A DNA stretch of 22,387 nt, from NCBI GenBank assembly GCA_041177965.1, contig JBEGWF010000086.1, forward strand, positions 1-22,387, given 5' to 3'. The DNA comes from SXXZ01 sp041177965. Lineage in GTDB: Bacteria; Verrucomicrobiota; Verrucomicrobiia; Limisphaerales; UBA9464. Shown piece by piece: positions 9,042 to 15,552 of this stretch (position 1 is the stretch's first letter; each line of letters begins with the position of its first letter). The notes below the pieces were generated by a model. The model saw nothing but the letters and a program-made list of their open reading frames with translations. It had not been told where the DNA came from and ran no database searches. The position numbers and the translations under genes are program-made.

Positions 9042-9046
9042 CGCTT
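8987..9046 (-). repeat. Four perfect 15-bp tandem repeats at the antitoxin-toxin junction
   Basis: On the plus strand, the unit GGACCCTCACCGCTT occurs four times without mismatch at 8987, 9002, 9017 and 9032. On the coding (minus) strand each unit contains GTGAGG: a GTG start codon in the toxin frame. In the first unit read, the overlapping TGA is the antitoxin stop. Fifteen is a multiple of three, so copy-number change keeps the toxin frame. Confidence 0.95.
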
Positions 9047-9304
9047 TTTGGCGGCCTTCTTCCAGGCGGTGCCGATACGGTCCATGCGTCCCTGGAGCGC
9101 TTCATCGACCTCGATGGCTTCGACAGCCTCGACCACTGGATCAGCCTCCAGTTCGAAGGGGATTCGGCGGGTTTTGACGACTTTGGTCAGATAGAGGCGG
9201 ATCGCGGTCGGTAGATCCAAACCCATCTCTTCCAGCGTCACGGAAGCCTCGTCCCGGAGTTTGACCGGTAGTCGAACCTGCAAGGTTGTGGATGCAATCG
9301 CCAT
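9038..9304 (-). CDS. RelB/DinJ-family antitoxin
   Basis: The 88-aa protein from the ATG at 9304 begins MAIASTTLQVRLPVKLRDEA and continues EMGLDLPTAIRLYLTKVVKTRRIPFEL. This is the ribbon-helix-helix pattern of RelB/DinJ antitoxins, with the typical Gly-Leu-(Ser/Asp)-x-x-x-Ala-Ile turn and PFEL ending. The C-terminal part (EADPVVEAVEAIEVDEAL, then KKAAKKR) should wrap and neutralise the toxin. Such antitoxins bind their own promoter. The region just upstream (9305-9345) is unusually AT-rich for this window and contains TTGACA on the minus strand, but no well-spaced -10. A longer frame starting at 9334 lacks family support. Confidence 0.8.
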   Translation of the reverse strand: MAIASTTLQVRLPVKLRDEASVTLEEMGLDLPTAIRLYLTKVVKTRRIPFELEADPVVEAVEAIEVDEALQGRMDRIGTAWKKAAKKR

Positions 9305-9446
9305 AAAAACACTGTCGGAAATAATACAAACCATGTCAAAGGTAGTGACCTTGATCGCTGTCGCTGTGGGCGTCGACGTGCCGGATCCAATGGCCTGCCG
9401 TGATCTACCCGGTACCGGCTTCGGCGCTTTCTCGATCAGGCTCGCC

Positions 9447-9628
9447 GTGGATCAGCCTCGTGGGGCATGGACATGAAGATGGGTGGGACGTTCCGGGGTG
9501 CTGGGCGTTGGTGGGGAGTGCCCCAACGGGGCACCGCATACCAGCCCGGGGTGGAACCCCGGGTTAGCCAACAGGCATGTGCCGCGTTCTGAAGGAACGC
9601 CGCATTCGCCGGGGTTATCCACCGGCGC
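9447..9628 (+). repeat. Family A repeat, half element (copy A1)
   Basis: This 182-bp segment matches 10861-11042 with a single base difference that I could find. It contains the hairpins GTGCCCC-aac-GGGGCAC, CCCGGGGT-gga-ACCCCGGG and GCGTTC-tgaag-GAACGC, then the CGCCGG...CCGGCG stem. It has only the left half of the complete elements A2 and A3. The whole stretch 9305-9689 holds no credible gene besides this repeat and the antitoxin upstream region. Confidence 0.9.
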
Positions 9629-9689
9629 TGGAGATGCATGGGCCGAAATTGATGCTGCGAAAAACGGGGGGGTCTGATTGGTTCCTGCC

Positions 9690-10115
9690 ATGTCTCAGAC
9701 TCCAGATGTCCGCTGGCGTCAGCGTTTCCAGAGTTTCGGCAGGGCGTTCTCGCAGTTGGCGGCCGCGGCCGACCTGGCGAAGCAGCGTCGATTGTCCGAC
9801 CTGGAGCAGCAGGGGTTGATCCAAGCCTTCGAGTTCACCCATGAACTGGCGTGGAATACCCTCAAGGATTTTCTGGAATCGCGCGGTGCCGGCCCGCTGT
9901 ACGGATCCAAGGACGCCACTCGCGAAGGGTTCACCAAGGGGTTGATCACCCATGGCGACGAGTGGATGGCGATGATCCAGGCGCGCAACCGCAGCAGTCA
10001 CACCTACAACGAGAAGACCGCCCAGGAGGTCGCGTCCTCGATCCTGGGAAGCTTCGTCGGCGAGTTTGAACAATTCCGCCGCCGGTTTTCCGAATTGGAG
10101 GCGATGGAACCATGA
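9690..10115 (+). CDS. HEPN-domain protein, HepT/HI0074 type (toxin of HepT-MntA-like module)
   Basis: The 141-aa all-helical protein belongs to the HI0074-like 'nucleotidyltransferase substrate-binding' HEPN family: FEFTHELAWNTLKDFLESRG, then GLITHGDEWMAMIQARNRSSHTYNE. The HEPN RNase motif R-x4-H is present (R99, H104), and the Tyr two residues later (Y106, RX4HXY) corresponds to the residue that is AMP-modified in the characterised HepT-MntA system. In that system HepT is an RNase toxin and MntA silences it by AMPylation; I infer the same role here. The ATG at 9690 is preferred over a TTG at 9678. The stop overlaps the next start (ATGA), so the two genes are translationally coupled. Confidence 0.85.
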   Translation: MSQTPDVRWRQRFQSFGRAFSQLAAAADLAKQRRLSDLEQQGLIQAFEFTHELAWNTLKDFLESRGAGPLYGSKDATREGFTKGLITHGDEWMAMIQARNRSSHTYNEKTAQEVASSILGSFVGEFEQFRRRFSELEAMEP

Positions 10116-10450
10116 GCCCGGTGCACGGATTGACCCGACGGACCCTCGATGGCATCGCGGGTGTCCTGTCGCGGTTTCCCGAGGTGGAGAAGGCCATCCT
10201 GTTCGGATCCCGTGCCAAGGGCACCCACAAGCCGGGATCCGACATCGACCTCTCGCTGGAGGGCGGGGCCCTCGACTGGCGAACCGTCGGAAAGATCTAC
10301 GATGCGCTGGATGATCTCCTGCTGCCGTATCGCTTCAGCCTGATCCTCTTCGACAAGAACCTCGATCACGACGTGGCGGCCCACATCGCCCGGGTGGGGG
10401 TTTGCCTCTTTCAGCGCGGCGCCCTGCTCGAAGCACCCGTCAATGCCTGA
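10112..10450 (+). CDS. Minimal nucleotidyltransferase, MntA type (antitoxin partner of HEPN protein)
   Basis: The 112-aa protein has the pol-beta nucleotidyltransferase signature GSRAKGTHKPGSDIDLSL: G32-S33, ten residues, then D44-x-D46 (GSX10DXD). It pairs with the HEPN gene through a 4-base overlap. Family MntA proteins transfer AMP to a Tyr of HepT and so block its RNase. The strand that normally supplies the third metal-binding Asp reads LPYRFSLILFD here. By my alignment a Ser (S76) stands at that position, with D81 as the nearest acid, so catalytic competence is uncertain. The C-terminus (HIARVGVCLFQRG) is typical. A complete family A repeat starts 12 bp after the stop. Confidence 0.85.
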   Translation: MSPVHGLTRRTLDGIAGVLSRFPEVEKAILFGSRAKGTHKPGSDIDLSLEGGALDWRTVGKIYDALDDLLLPYRFSLILFDKNLDHDVAAHIARVGVCLFQRGALLEAPVNA

Positions 10451-10462
10451 ACCGGGAATCGG

Positions 10463-10860
10463 CCTCATGGGGCATGGACATGAAGAGGGGTGGGATGTTC
10501 TGGGGTGCTGGGCGTTGGTGGGGAGTGCCCCAACGGGGCACCGCATACCAGCCCGGGGTGGAACCCCGGGTTTGCCAAACGGCACGTGCCGCGTTCTGAA
10601 GGAACGCCGCATCCGCCGGGGTTATCCACCGCTGCACCCGGGATGCGGCGTTCCTTCAGAACGCATCCGATTCATGGACCACCGCCCCAGGGTTGCACCC
10701 TGGGCTGGTATGCGCCGCCCCGTTGGGGCGGAAACGATCCACAGCCAGGCCCCGTGACGCTCTGGGATAAGAAAGGGACGGACCCCTTGGGTGCCCCGAC
10801 GGTGAGAAAGGCAAAGGGCCCGTGGGTGCCTTCCGTGGATTCCGGAATGTTGCTGAAACC
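10463..10860 (+). repeat. Family A repeat, complete element (copy A2)
   Basis: This roughly 400-bp element is followed directly by copy A3 with a period of 407 bp. The left half (about 10525-10614) and right half (about 10641-10735) are inverted versions of each other: CACCGCATACCAGCCC on the left reappears inverted as GGGCTGGTATGCG on the right, each flanked by its own GC hairpins (CCCGGGGT/ACCCCGGG on the left, CCAGGGT/ACCCTGG and CCGCCCC/GGGGCGG on the right). A tail of about 125 bp (10736-10860) completes the unit. No credible gene lies in 10451-11284. Confidence 0.88.
10591..10664. repeat. Perfect 24-bp inverted repeat at the centre of element A2
   Basis: The arms 10591-10614 and 10641-10664 are exact reverse complements around a 26-bp loop. 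Each arm also contains its own small hairpin (GCGTTC/GAACGC). Element A3 has the same structure with a few mismatches. This is the junction of the two inverted halves. Confidence 0.9.
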
Positions 10861-11267
10861 GTGGATCAGCCTCGTGGGGCATGGACATGAAGATGGGTGG
10901 GACGTTCCGGGGTGCTGGGCGTTGGTGGGGATTGCCCCAACGGGGCACCGCATACCAGCCCGGGGTGGAACCCCGGGTTAGCCAACAGGCATGTGCCGCG
11001 TTCTGAAGGAACGCCGCATTCGCCGGGGTTATCCACCGGCGCACCCGGGATGCGGGGTTCCTTCAGAACGCATCCGATTCATGGACCACCGCCCCAGGGT
11101 TGCACCCTGGGCTGGTATGCGCCGCCCCGTTGGGGCGGAACCGATCCACAGCCAGGCCCCGTGGCGCCCTGGGCTAAGAAAGGGACGGACCCCGTGGGTG
11201 CCCCGACGGCAAGAAAGGCACAGGGCCCGTGGGTACCTTCCATAGATTCCGGAATGTTGCTGAACCC
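10861..11267 (+). repeat. Family A repeat, complete element (copy A3)
   Basis: Tandem neighbour of A2 with the same inverted-halves architecture and tail. Its first 182 bp match A1 almost perfectly, more closely than they match A2. It ends about 18 bp before the stop of the copper ATPase gene, and its hairpins might act on that transcript's 3' end, although no T-tract is present. Confidence 0.88.
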
Positions 11268-11284
11268 GGGGAACGGCCCCGGCC

Positions 11285-13681
11285 TCAGGAGGGCCGGGTG
11301 TCCCGGTGTCGTGCGTTTGCCGTATGTCGCAGGCGCAGGGCATTGCCGATCACGATGAGGTCCGACAGGCCCATGGTCAGGGCGCAGACCACGGGGCTGA
11401 GGAATCCCAATGCGGCCAGCGGCACCGCCGCGGCGTTGTAGAAGAAGGCCCAGAACAGATTCTGGCGGATCGTCCGGAGCGTCCGACCGGCGAGGTCCAG
11501 GGCCTCGACCACCGCGGCCAGATCCGGTCGTAGCAGGACGATATCGGCGGCCTCGCGCGCCACATCCGAGGCGAGCGCCACGGCGATGCCCAGATCGGCC
11601 GCCGCCAGAGCCGGTGAGTCGTTGATGCCGTCGCCCACGAAGGCCACCCGACGCCCCCGGGCACGGATGTCGCCGAGGATGCGCACCTTGTCTTCCGGGC
11701 GGCATTCGGCACGGACCCGTTCCGGCGGGATGCCCACCGCCTTCGCCACGGCCTGACAGGCGGGGCCGGTGTCGCCCGAGAGCAACCAGGTCTCGATGCC
11801 CTGATCGTGCAGCCGTTGCAGCACGTCCGCCGAGTCCGGGCGCACGGCATCGCCCACCTGCAGGATTCCGAGCAGAACGGTGCCTTCAACGAGCAACAGG
11901 ACGCTTTGGCCCGCATCGGAGGCCTGTTGGATCGCGGCCTCCGATTCCCGGTCCAAAGGCACCCCCAGCGAGCGCATCCAGCCGAGCGAACCCAACCGCA
12001 GGGGGCGTGTCGCATCGGATCCCGCGGCGATGGCTTCGATGCCCTGACCCCGCAGTTCCCGCCACGACATCAAAGACGGCACCGCAGGGGAAACAGCCGA
12101 AACGCTCCCCACCGCCGTGGCCGTGCCCGGTCCCGGATCCCGAAGGGCTCGGGCGGTCGCGACCACGGCCCGCGAGACCGGGTGTTGGGATCGTTCGGCC
12201 AGCGTGTGGGCGAGCGTGAGCAAGGGGACGGACCGGGATTCGGCCGGCCGCAGATCGTCCCACCGGGTCACCGAGGGGCGACCCACCGTGAGGGTGCCGG
12301 TCTTGTCGAAGGCCAGCGCGGAGATGCGCCCGGCTTTTTCGAGGGCGATGGCATCGCGGATGAGGATGCCCCTCCGGGCGGCGGCGTTGATGCCCGCCAT
12401 CAGGGCGACCGGCGTGGCCAGACCCATGGCGCAGGGACAGGCCACGATGAGCACGGAGCAGAAGGCGGCGACGGCATCGCTCATCGGCGAGGTCGATGCC
12501 TGCGGATGCCAGAGCAGGGGAGCGAGCATGGCCTGCCAGTGCCGGATCATCGCCGGATTCCACGCCCAGGCGGCCGCGGCCAGGCAGGCGATGACGACCA
12601 CCACCGGCACGAACACCGAACTCACCTGATCGGCGAGGCGCTGGACCGAGGCCCGGCTCGATTGGGCCCGTTCGACCACGGCGGCGATGCGGGCGAGGGT
12701 GGTGTGTTCGCCCGTCGCATTCACCCGGACCACCAGGCTTCCCTCGACGTTCACCGATCCGGCCAAGAGGGCCGAGCCCGGGGTCTTGCCCACCGGCATC
12801 GGTTCCCCGGTCAGCAGCGATTCATCGGCCGACGATGCCCCCTCCAGCACCACCGCATCGACCGGGATCCGATCGCCCGGCTTGATGCGCAATCGGTCTC
12901 CGGTGCGGAGTTGAGCCACGGGGATCTCCTGTTCCTGTCCACCCGCATCGAGGCGTCTGGCGGTGGCCGGAGCCAATGCGAGCAGAGCCTTCAGGGCATC
13001 GCCGGCCTTGGCGCTCATCCGGGCCTCGAGGGCGTGGCCCACGCTGATCAGCGTCAGGATGCTGACCGATTCGGTGAAGAACAGGTGGGCGTGTGCCTGG
13101 GTGAACAGCAGCCACAGGCTCCAGAGGTAGGCGGTGGAGGAACCCAGGGAAACCAGGGTGTCCATGTTCGAGCGCCCCGCCTGCGCCTGTCGCCAGGCCC
13201 CGCGGTAGAATCGCCAGCCCACGCCCGCCTGGACCACGGTCGCCACCGCCCATGCCACCCACTGGAAGGGCCGATGCATGCTCCAGTCGGCCAACCAATC
13301 CCCGGCCAGGAGCAGGATCGTGGCCGGAATGCCCAGCCAGAGGGCCGTCTTCCAGGGATGGGGCGCCGCAGGGGATGCCGACGGGGCGGGATGGGCCGCC
13401 GAGCCGGCATCCTCCAACAACCGCGCCCGATACCCCGCCTTTCGGACCGCGGCGATCAATCGCTCCGGTTCCGCCGGCCGGTCGGGCAGCCAATAGGCCC
13501 GGGCGGTGGCCGCGCGCAGGTCGACCACGGCCCTCGAGATGCCCGCCACCCCCTGCAGGGCCTCGGTGACCGAGCGGACGCAATTCCCGCAGTCCATGCC
13601 CTCGATCCCCAGTCGGGTCAGGGCACCCGACGGCGGCGTCGGTCGGGTGCGGGGACGGAACTGGATGGCCTCGGGCCCCAT
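11285..13681 (-). CDS. copA: Heavy-metal (probably copper) translocating P-type ATPase
   Basis: The 798-aa inner-membrane P1B-ATPase probably exports Cu(I). In order: an N-terminal metal-binding HMA domain with GMDCGNC (C31, C34), transmembrane helices from about 112, the actuator domain with TGEPMPV (291-297), the metal-site CPC in TM6 (VACPCAMG, C415 and C417), DKTGTLT (D459 is phosphorylated), the nucleotide-binding HP pair (500-501), GDGINDSP (683-690), and two final helices. TM7 keeps the copper-type Tyr-Asn (Y748, N749). TM8 reads MGLSDLIVIGNALRLR, with Asp774 where copper pumps usually have a second Ser. The ATG at 13681 is chosen on HMA-domain context; the frame is open up to 13903. 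No CopZ or CueR-like regulator is adjacent. It is divergent from the kinase gene, 125 bp apart. Confidence 0.92.
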   Translation of the reverse strand: MGPEAIQFRPRTRPTPPSGALTRLGIEGMDCGNCVRSVTEALQGVAGISRAVVDLRAATARAYWLPDRPAEPERLIAAVRKAGYRARLLEDAGSAAHPAPSASPAAPHPWKTALWLGIPATILLLAGDWLADWSMHRPFQWVAWAVATVVQAGVGWRFYRGAWRQAQAGRSNMDTLVSLGSSTAYLWSLWLLFTQAHAHLFFTESVSILTLISVGHALEARMSAKAGDALKALLALAPATARRLDAGGQEQEIPVAQLRTGDRLRIKPGDRIPVDAVVLEGASSADESLLTGEPMPVGKTPGSALLAGSVNVEGSLVVRVNATGEHTTLARIAAVVERAQSSRASVQRLADQVSSVFVPVVVVIACLAAAAWAWNPAMIRHWQAMLAPLLWHPQASTSPMSDAVAAFCSVLIVACPCAMGLATPVALMAGINAAARRGILIRDAIALEKAGRISALAFDKTGTLTVGRPSVTRWDDLRPAESRSVPLLTLAHTLAERSQHPVSRAVVATARALRDPGPGTATAVGSVSAVSPAVPSLMSWRELRGQGIEAIAAGSDATRPLRLGSLGWMRSLGVPLDRESEAAIQQASDAGQSVLLLVEGTVLLGILQVGDAVRPDSADVLQRLHDQGIETWLLSGDTGPACQAVAKAVGIPPERVRAECRPEDKVRILGDIRARGRRVAFVGDGINDSPALAAADLGIAVALASDVAREAADIVLLRPDLAAVVEALDLAGRTLRTIRQNLFWAFFYNAAAVPLAALGFLSPVVCALTMGLSDLIVIGNALRLRHTANARHRDTRPS

Positions 13682-13806
13682 GCGCGCAGCGTGGTTCCAG
13701 AGCCACGGTCGGGACAACCAGAAACACTCTCGGGTCCGGGTCGGGGATTCAACAAGGCAGGTGCATTCGGGACCCGAGCCCTGTAAGATGTGCTGAAAAG
13801 GTAGCG

Positions 13807-15510
13807 ATGTCTTCCGAGTCCTTCCTTCCTGAAGAATCTGCCGTGCTGCCCCGATCCCTGCGCGATCGCCTCGGGGCTTGGCGCAGGCTGCGCTGCCTGT
13901 CATCCCGTGATGCGCGCGAGGTCCATCTGGTGGAGGATGGTCTTGGGACCCTGCGGGTGTTCAAGATCCATCGGGGGCTGCATCCGGAGACGTTGTCCCG
14001 ATTCCAGAAGACCCGAGAATCCCTGAAGGGGATCGCACCCGAAATGGGGTTGCTCCCGATCCTCGACTACGGGTTGGAACCGGTGCATGGCCTCGCCTGG
14101 GAGGAGTTTCCCGTGGCCGATGCGTTGGATCCGGGCTCGATCGGGTTCGACGCCTATTCCCCCGTCTCGATGGTTTCCGAAACCTCGGACTCCGCATCGA
14201 GCGCGGCCCGTGCCTCGCTGGAACTGGTCCGGGCACTGGAATTCCTGCACTCACGCGGACTGGTCCACGGGGATGTCAAGCCGGCCAATGTCCTCCGCTG
14301 GGGCGGCCGCTGGTTCCTTTCCGATTACGACACCCTGGGCGAGGTGCGCGACGCGGGCCGGATCATCACCGCGTCGACCGAGGGGTATTGCCCGCCGGGG
14401 GAATGCGAAGGACCGGACCGTGATCTCTACGCCCTGGGGAAACTCGTCTACGAACTGTGGAGCGGGAACAACCGGTTGGAGTATCCGTCGATTCCCCAGC
14501 GACTCACCGGGGTCGGCACGTGGAGTGCGGAGGATCGACTGATCAACCGCCTCATCGAGGCCCTGTGTCATCCAGTGGGCCTGAATCGACTCAACCGCCT
14601 CGAGGTGGTGCGGGGAGTTCTCGAATCGGTGGAGACGGGAGGCGCGGCCCGGTTGTCGCGGGGCGAGGCGCTGCTGAGGCCCCGCGGCCGGAGACCCGTG
14701 ATCATCGGCCTGGGTTCGGCCGCCGGTCTGGCCCTCGGTGGTGGGATCCTCCTGAACTCCGGATGGTTCCCGGCGTTGCCGATCGTCGATGCCTGGGTCG
14801 CCCTGTATTCCGAGGGGATGCCCCGACGCGAACCCACCGAGGGTCTCGTGGCGTACTACCCCCTTGACGGCGATGCCCAGGATCACAGCGGCCTGGGGCA
14901 TCATGGGACCGCCTTCAAGGTGTCCTGGTCGGCCGACGCCTCCAAGGCCCCGCGGAGGGCCGCCCACTTCAACGGTGAGGCGGGCATCAGCATCCCAGAG
15001 TTTCCGGGATCCGAAGCCCATGCACATACGTTGTCCCTCTGGGCCAAGGCCGACTCGACCAAACATCACGGCAAGTTCCTCATCAAGGACACGTCCGTCG
15101 GTGACCGGGATTCACCCGGGCGCCAGTGGGGCTTCGGTTGGTACTTTGGAGTCATCGAAAACGGAGTCTGGGTTCAACCCGAGGGAAGCACCAACAGGCT
15201 CCGGGGCATCGAAACTTCGCCGGAATTGCCGGCCGGGCGATGGATCCATCTGGTCCAGACCTGGAATGGTCGTTCGCTGGAGTTCTGGATCGACGGGAGA
15301 CGACTCGATTCGGTCCCGGCGATGGGGCGTCTGGCCGAGGGAGATTCCCCGGTCCGCATCGGCTGGGACCAGTATTACTTCTTCAAGGGCGACATCGATG
15401 AGGTCCGGATCTACGACCGCGCACTTTCCGACGACGAGGTGCGCGCGGTTCACCGGCTGGGGGTGCGCCGGGCCTTCCAAGGTTGGTGGTCCTCGGGGGC
15501 GCCGTACTGA
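13807..15510 (+). CDS. Membrane receptor-like protein kinase with C-terminal LamG domain
   Basis: The 567-aa protein has three parts. Residues about 25-275 form a Ser/Thr-kinase-like domain: K53 (RVFKIH), the catalytic loop LVHGDVKPANVL (D156, K158, N161), D173 in SDYDTLGE replacing DFG, and DLYALGKLVYELW (D206). HRD is HGD, and the Gly-rich loop is degenerate (CLSSRDAREVHLV). A single hydrophobic segment about 297-316 should be a membrane anchor. Residues about 345-545 form a LamG/concanavalin-A-like domain (LVAYYPLDGDAQDHSGLGHHG ... GDIDEVRIYDRALSDDEV), presumably periplasmic. AAGG-like purines (AAGG at 13798-13801) sit five bases before the ATG. The DUF1549/DUF1553 gene begins 42 bp later on the same strand, suggesting an operon. 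Substrate and ligand unknown. Confidence 0.8.
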   Translation: MSSESFLPEESAVLPRSLRDRLGAWRRLRCLSSRDAREVHLVEDGLGTLRVFKIHRGLHPETLSRFQKTRESLKGIAPEMGLLPILDYGLEPVHGLAWEEFPVADALDPGSIGFDAYSPVSMVSETSDSASSAARASLELVRALEFLHSRGLVHGDVKPANVLRWGGRWFLSDYDTLGEVRDAGRIITASTEGYCPPGECEGPDRDLYALGKLVYELWSGNNRLEYPSIPQRLTGVGTWSAEDRLINRLIEALCHPVGLNRLNRLEVVRGVLESVETGGAARLSRGEALLRPRGRRPVIIGLGSAAGLALGGGILLNSGWFPALPIVDAWVALYSEGMPRREPTEGLVAYYPLDGDAQDHSGLGHHGTAFKVSWSADASKAPRRAAHFNGEAGISIPEFPGSEAHAHTLSLWAKADSTKHHGKFLIKDTSVGDRDSPGRQWGFGWYFGVIENGVWVQPEGSTNRLRGIETSPELPAGRWIHLVQTWNGRSLEFWIDGRRLDSVPAMGRLAEGDSPVRIGWDQYYFFKGDIDEVRIYDRALSDDEVRAVHRLGVRRAFQGWWSSGAPY

Positions 15511-15552
15511 CGCTGGGGAAAGCGCACCAAAAACCCGTCCCGGGAGCGAAGG

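Noticed and set aside
8987..9046. Possible CRISPR array
   Set aside because: The 15-bp units are directly adjacent, with no spacers, and lie in coding sequence.
9320..9340. TTGACA and TATTAT upstream of the antitoxin as a promoter
   Set aside because: The two hexamers are only 7 bp apart on the minus strand and no correctly spaced partner was found, though the AT-rich region may still hold the promoter.
10443..11358. Several 60-150 codon frames inside the family A repeats
   Set aside because: They are translations of palindromic repeats in several frames and both strands, identical between copies, with no start context. Such spurious proteins are easily over-annotated.
11807..13786. 659-codon plus-strand frame over the copper ATPase
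   Set aside because: Translation is His/Arg/Gly-rich with no domain; the minus strand carries every ATPase motif.
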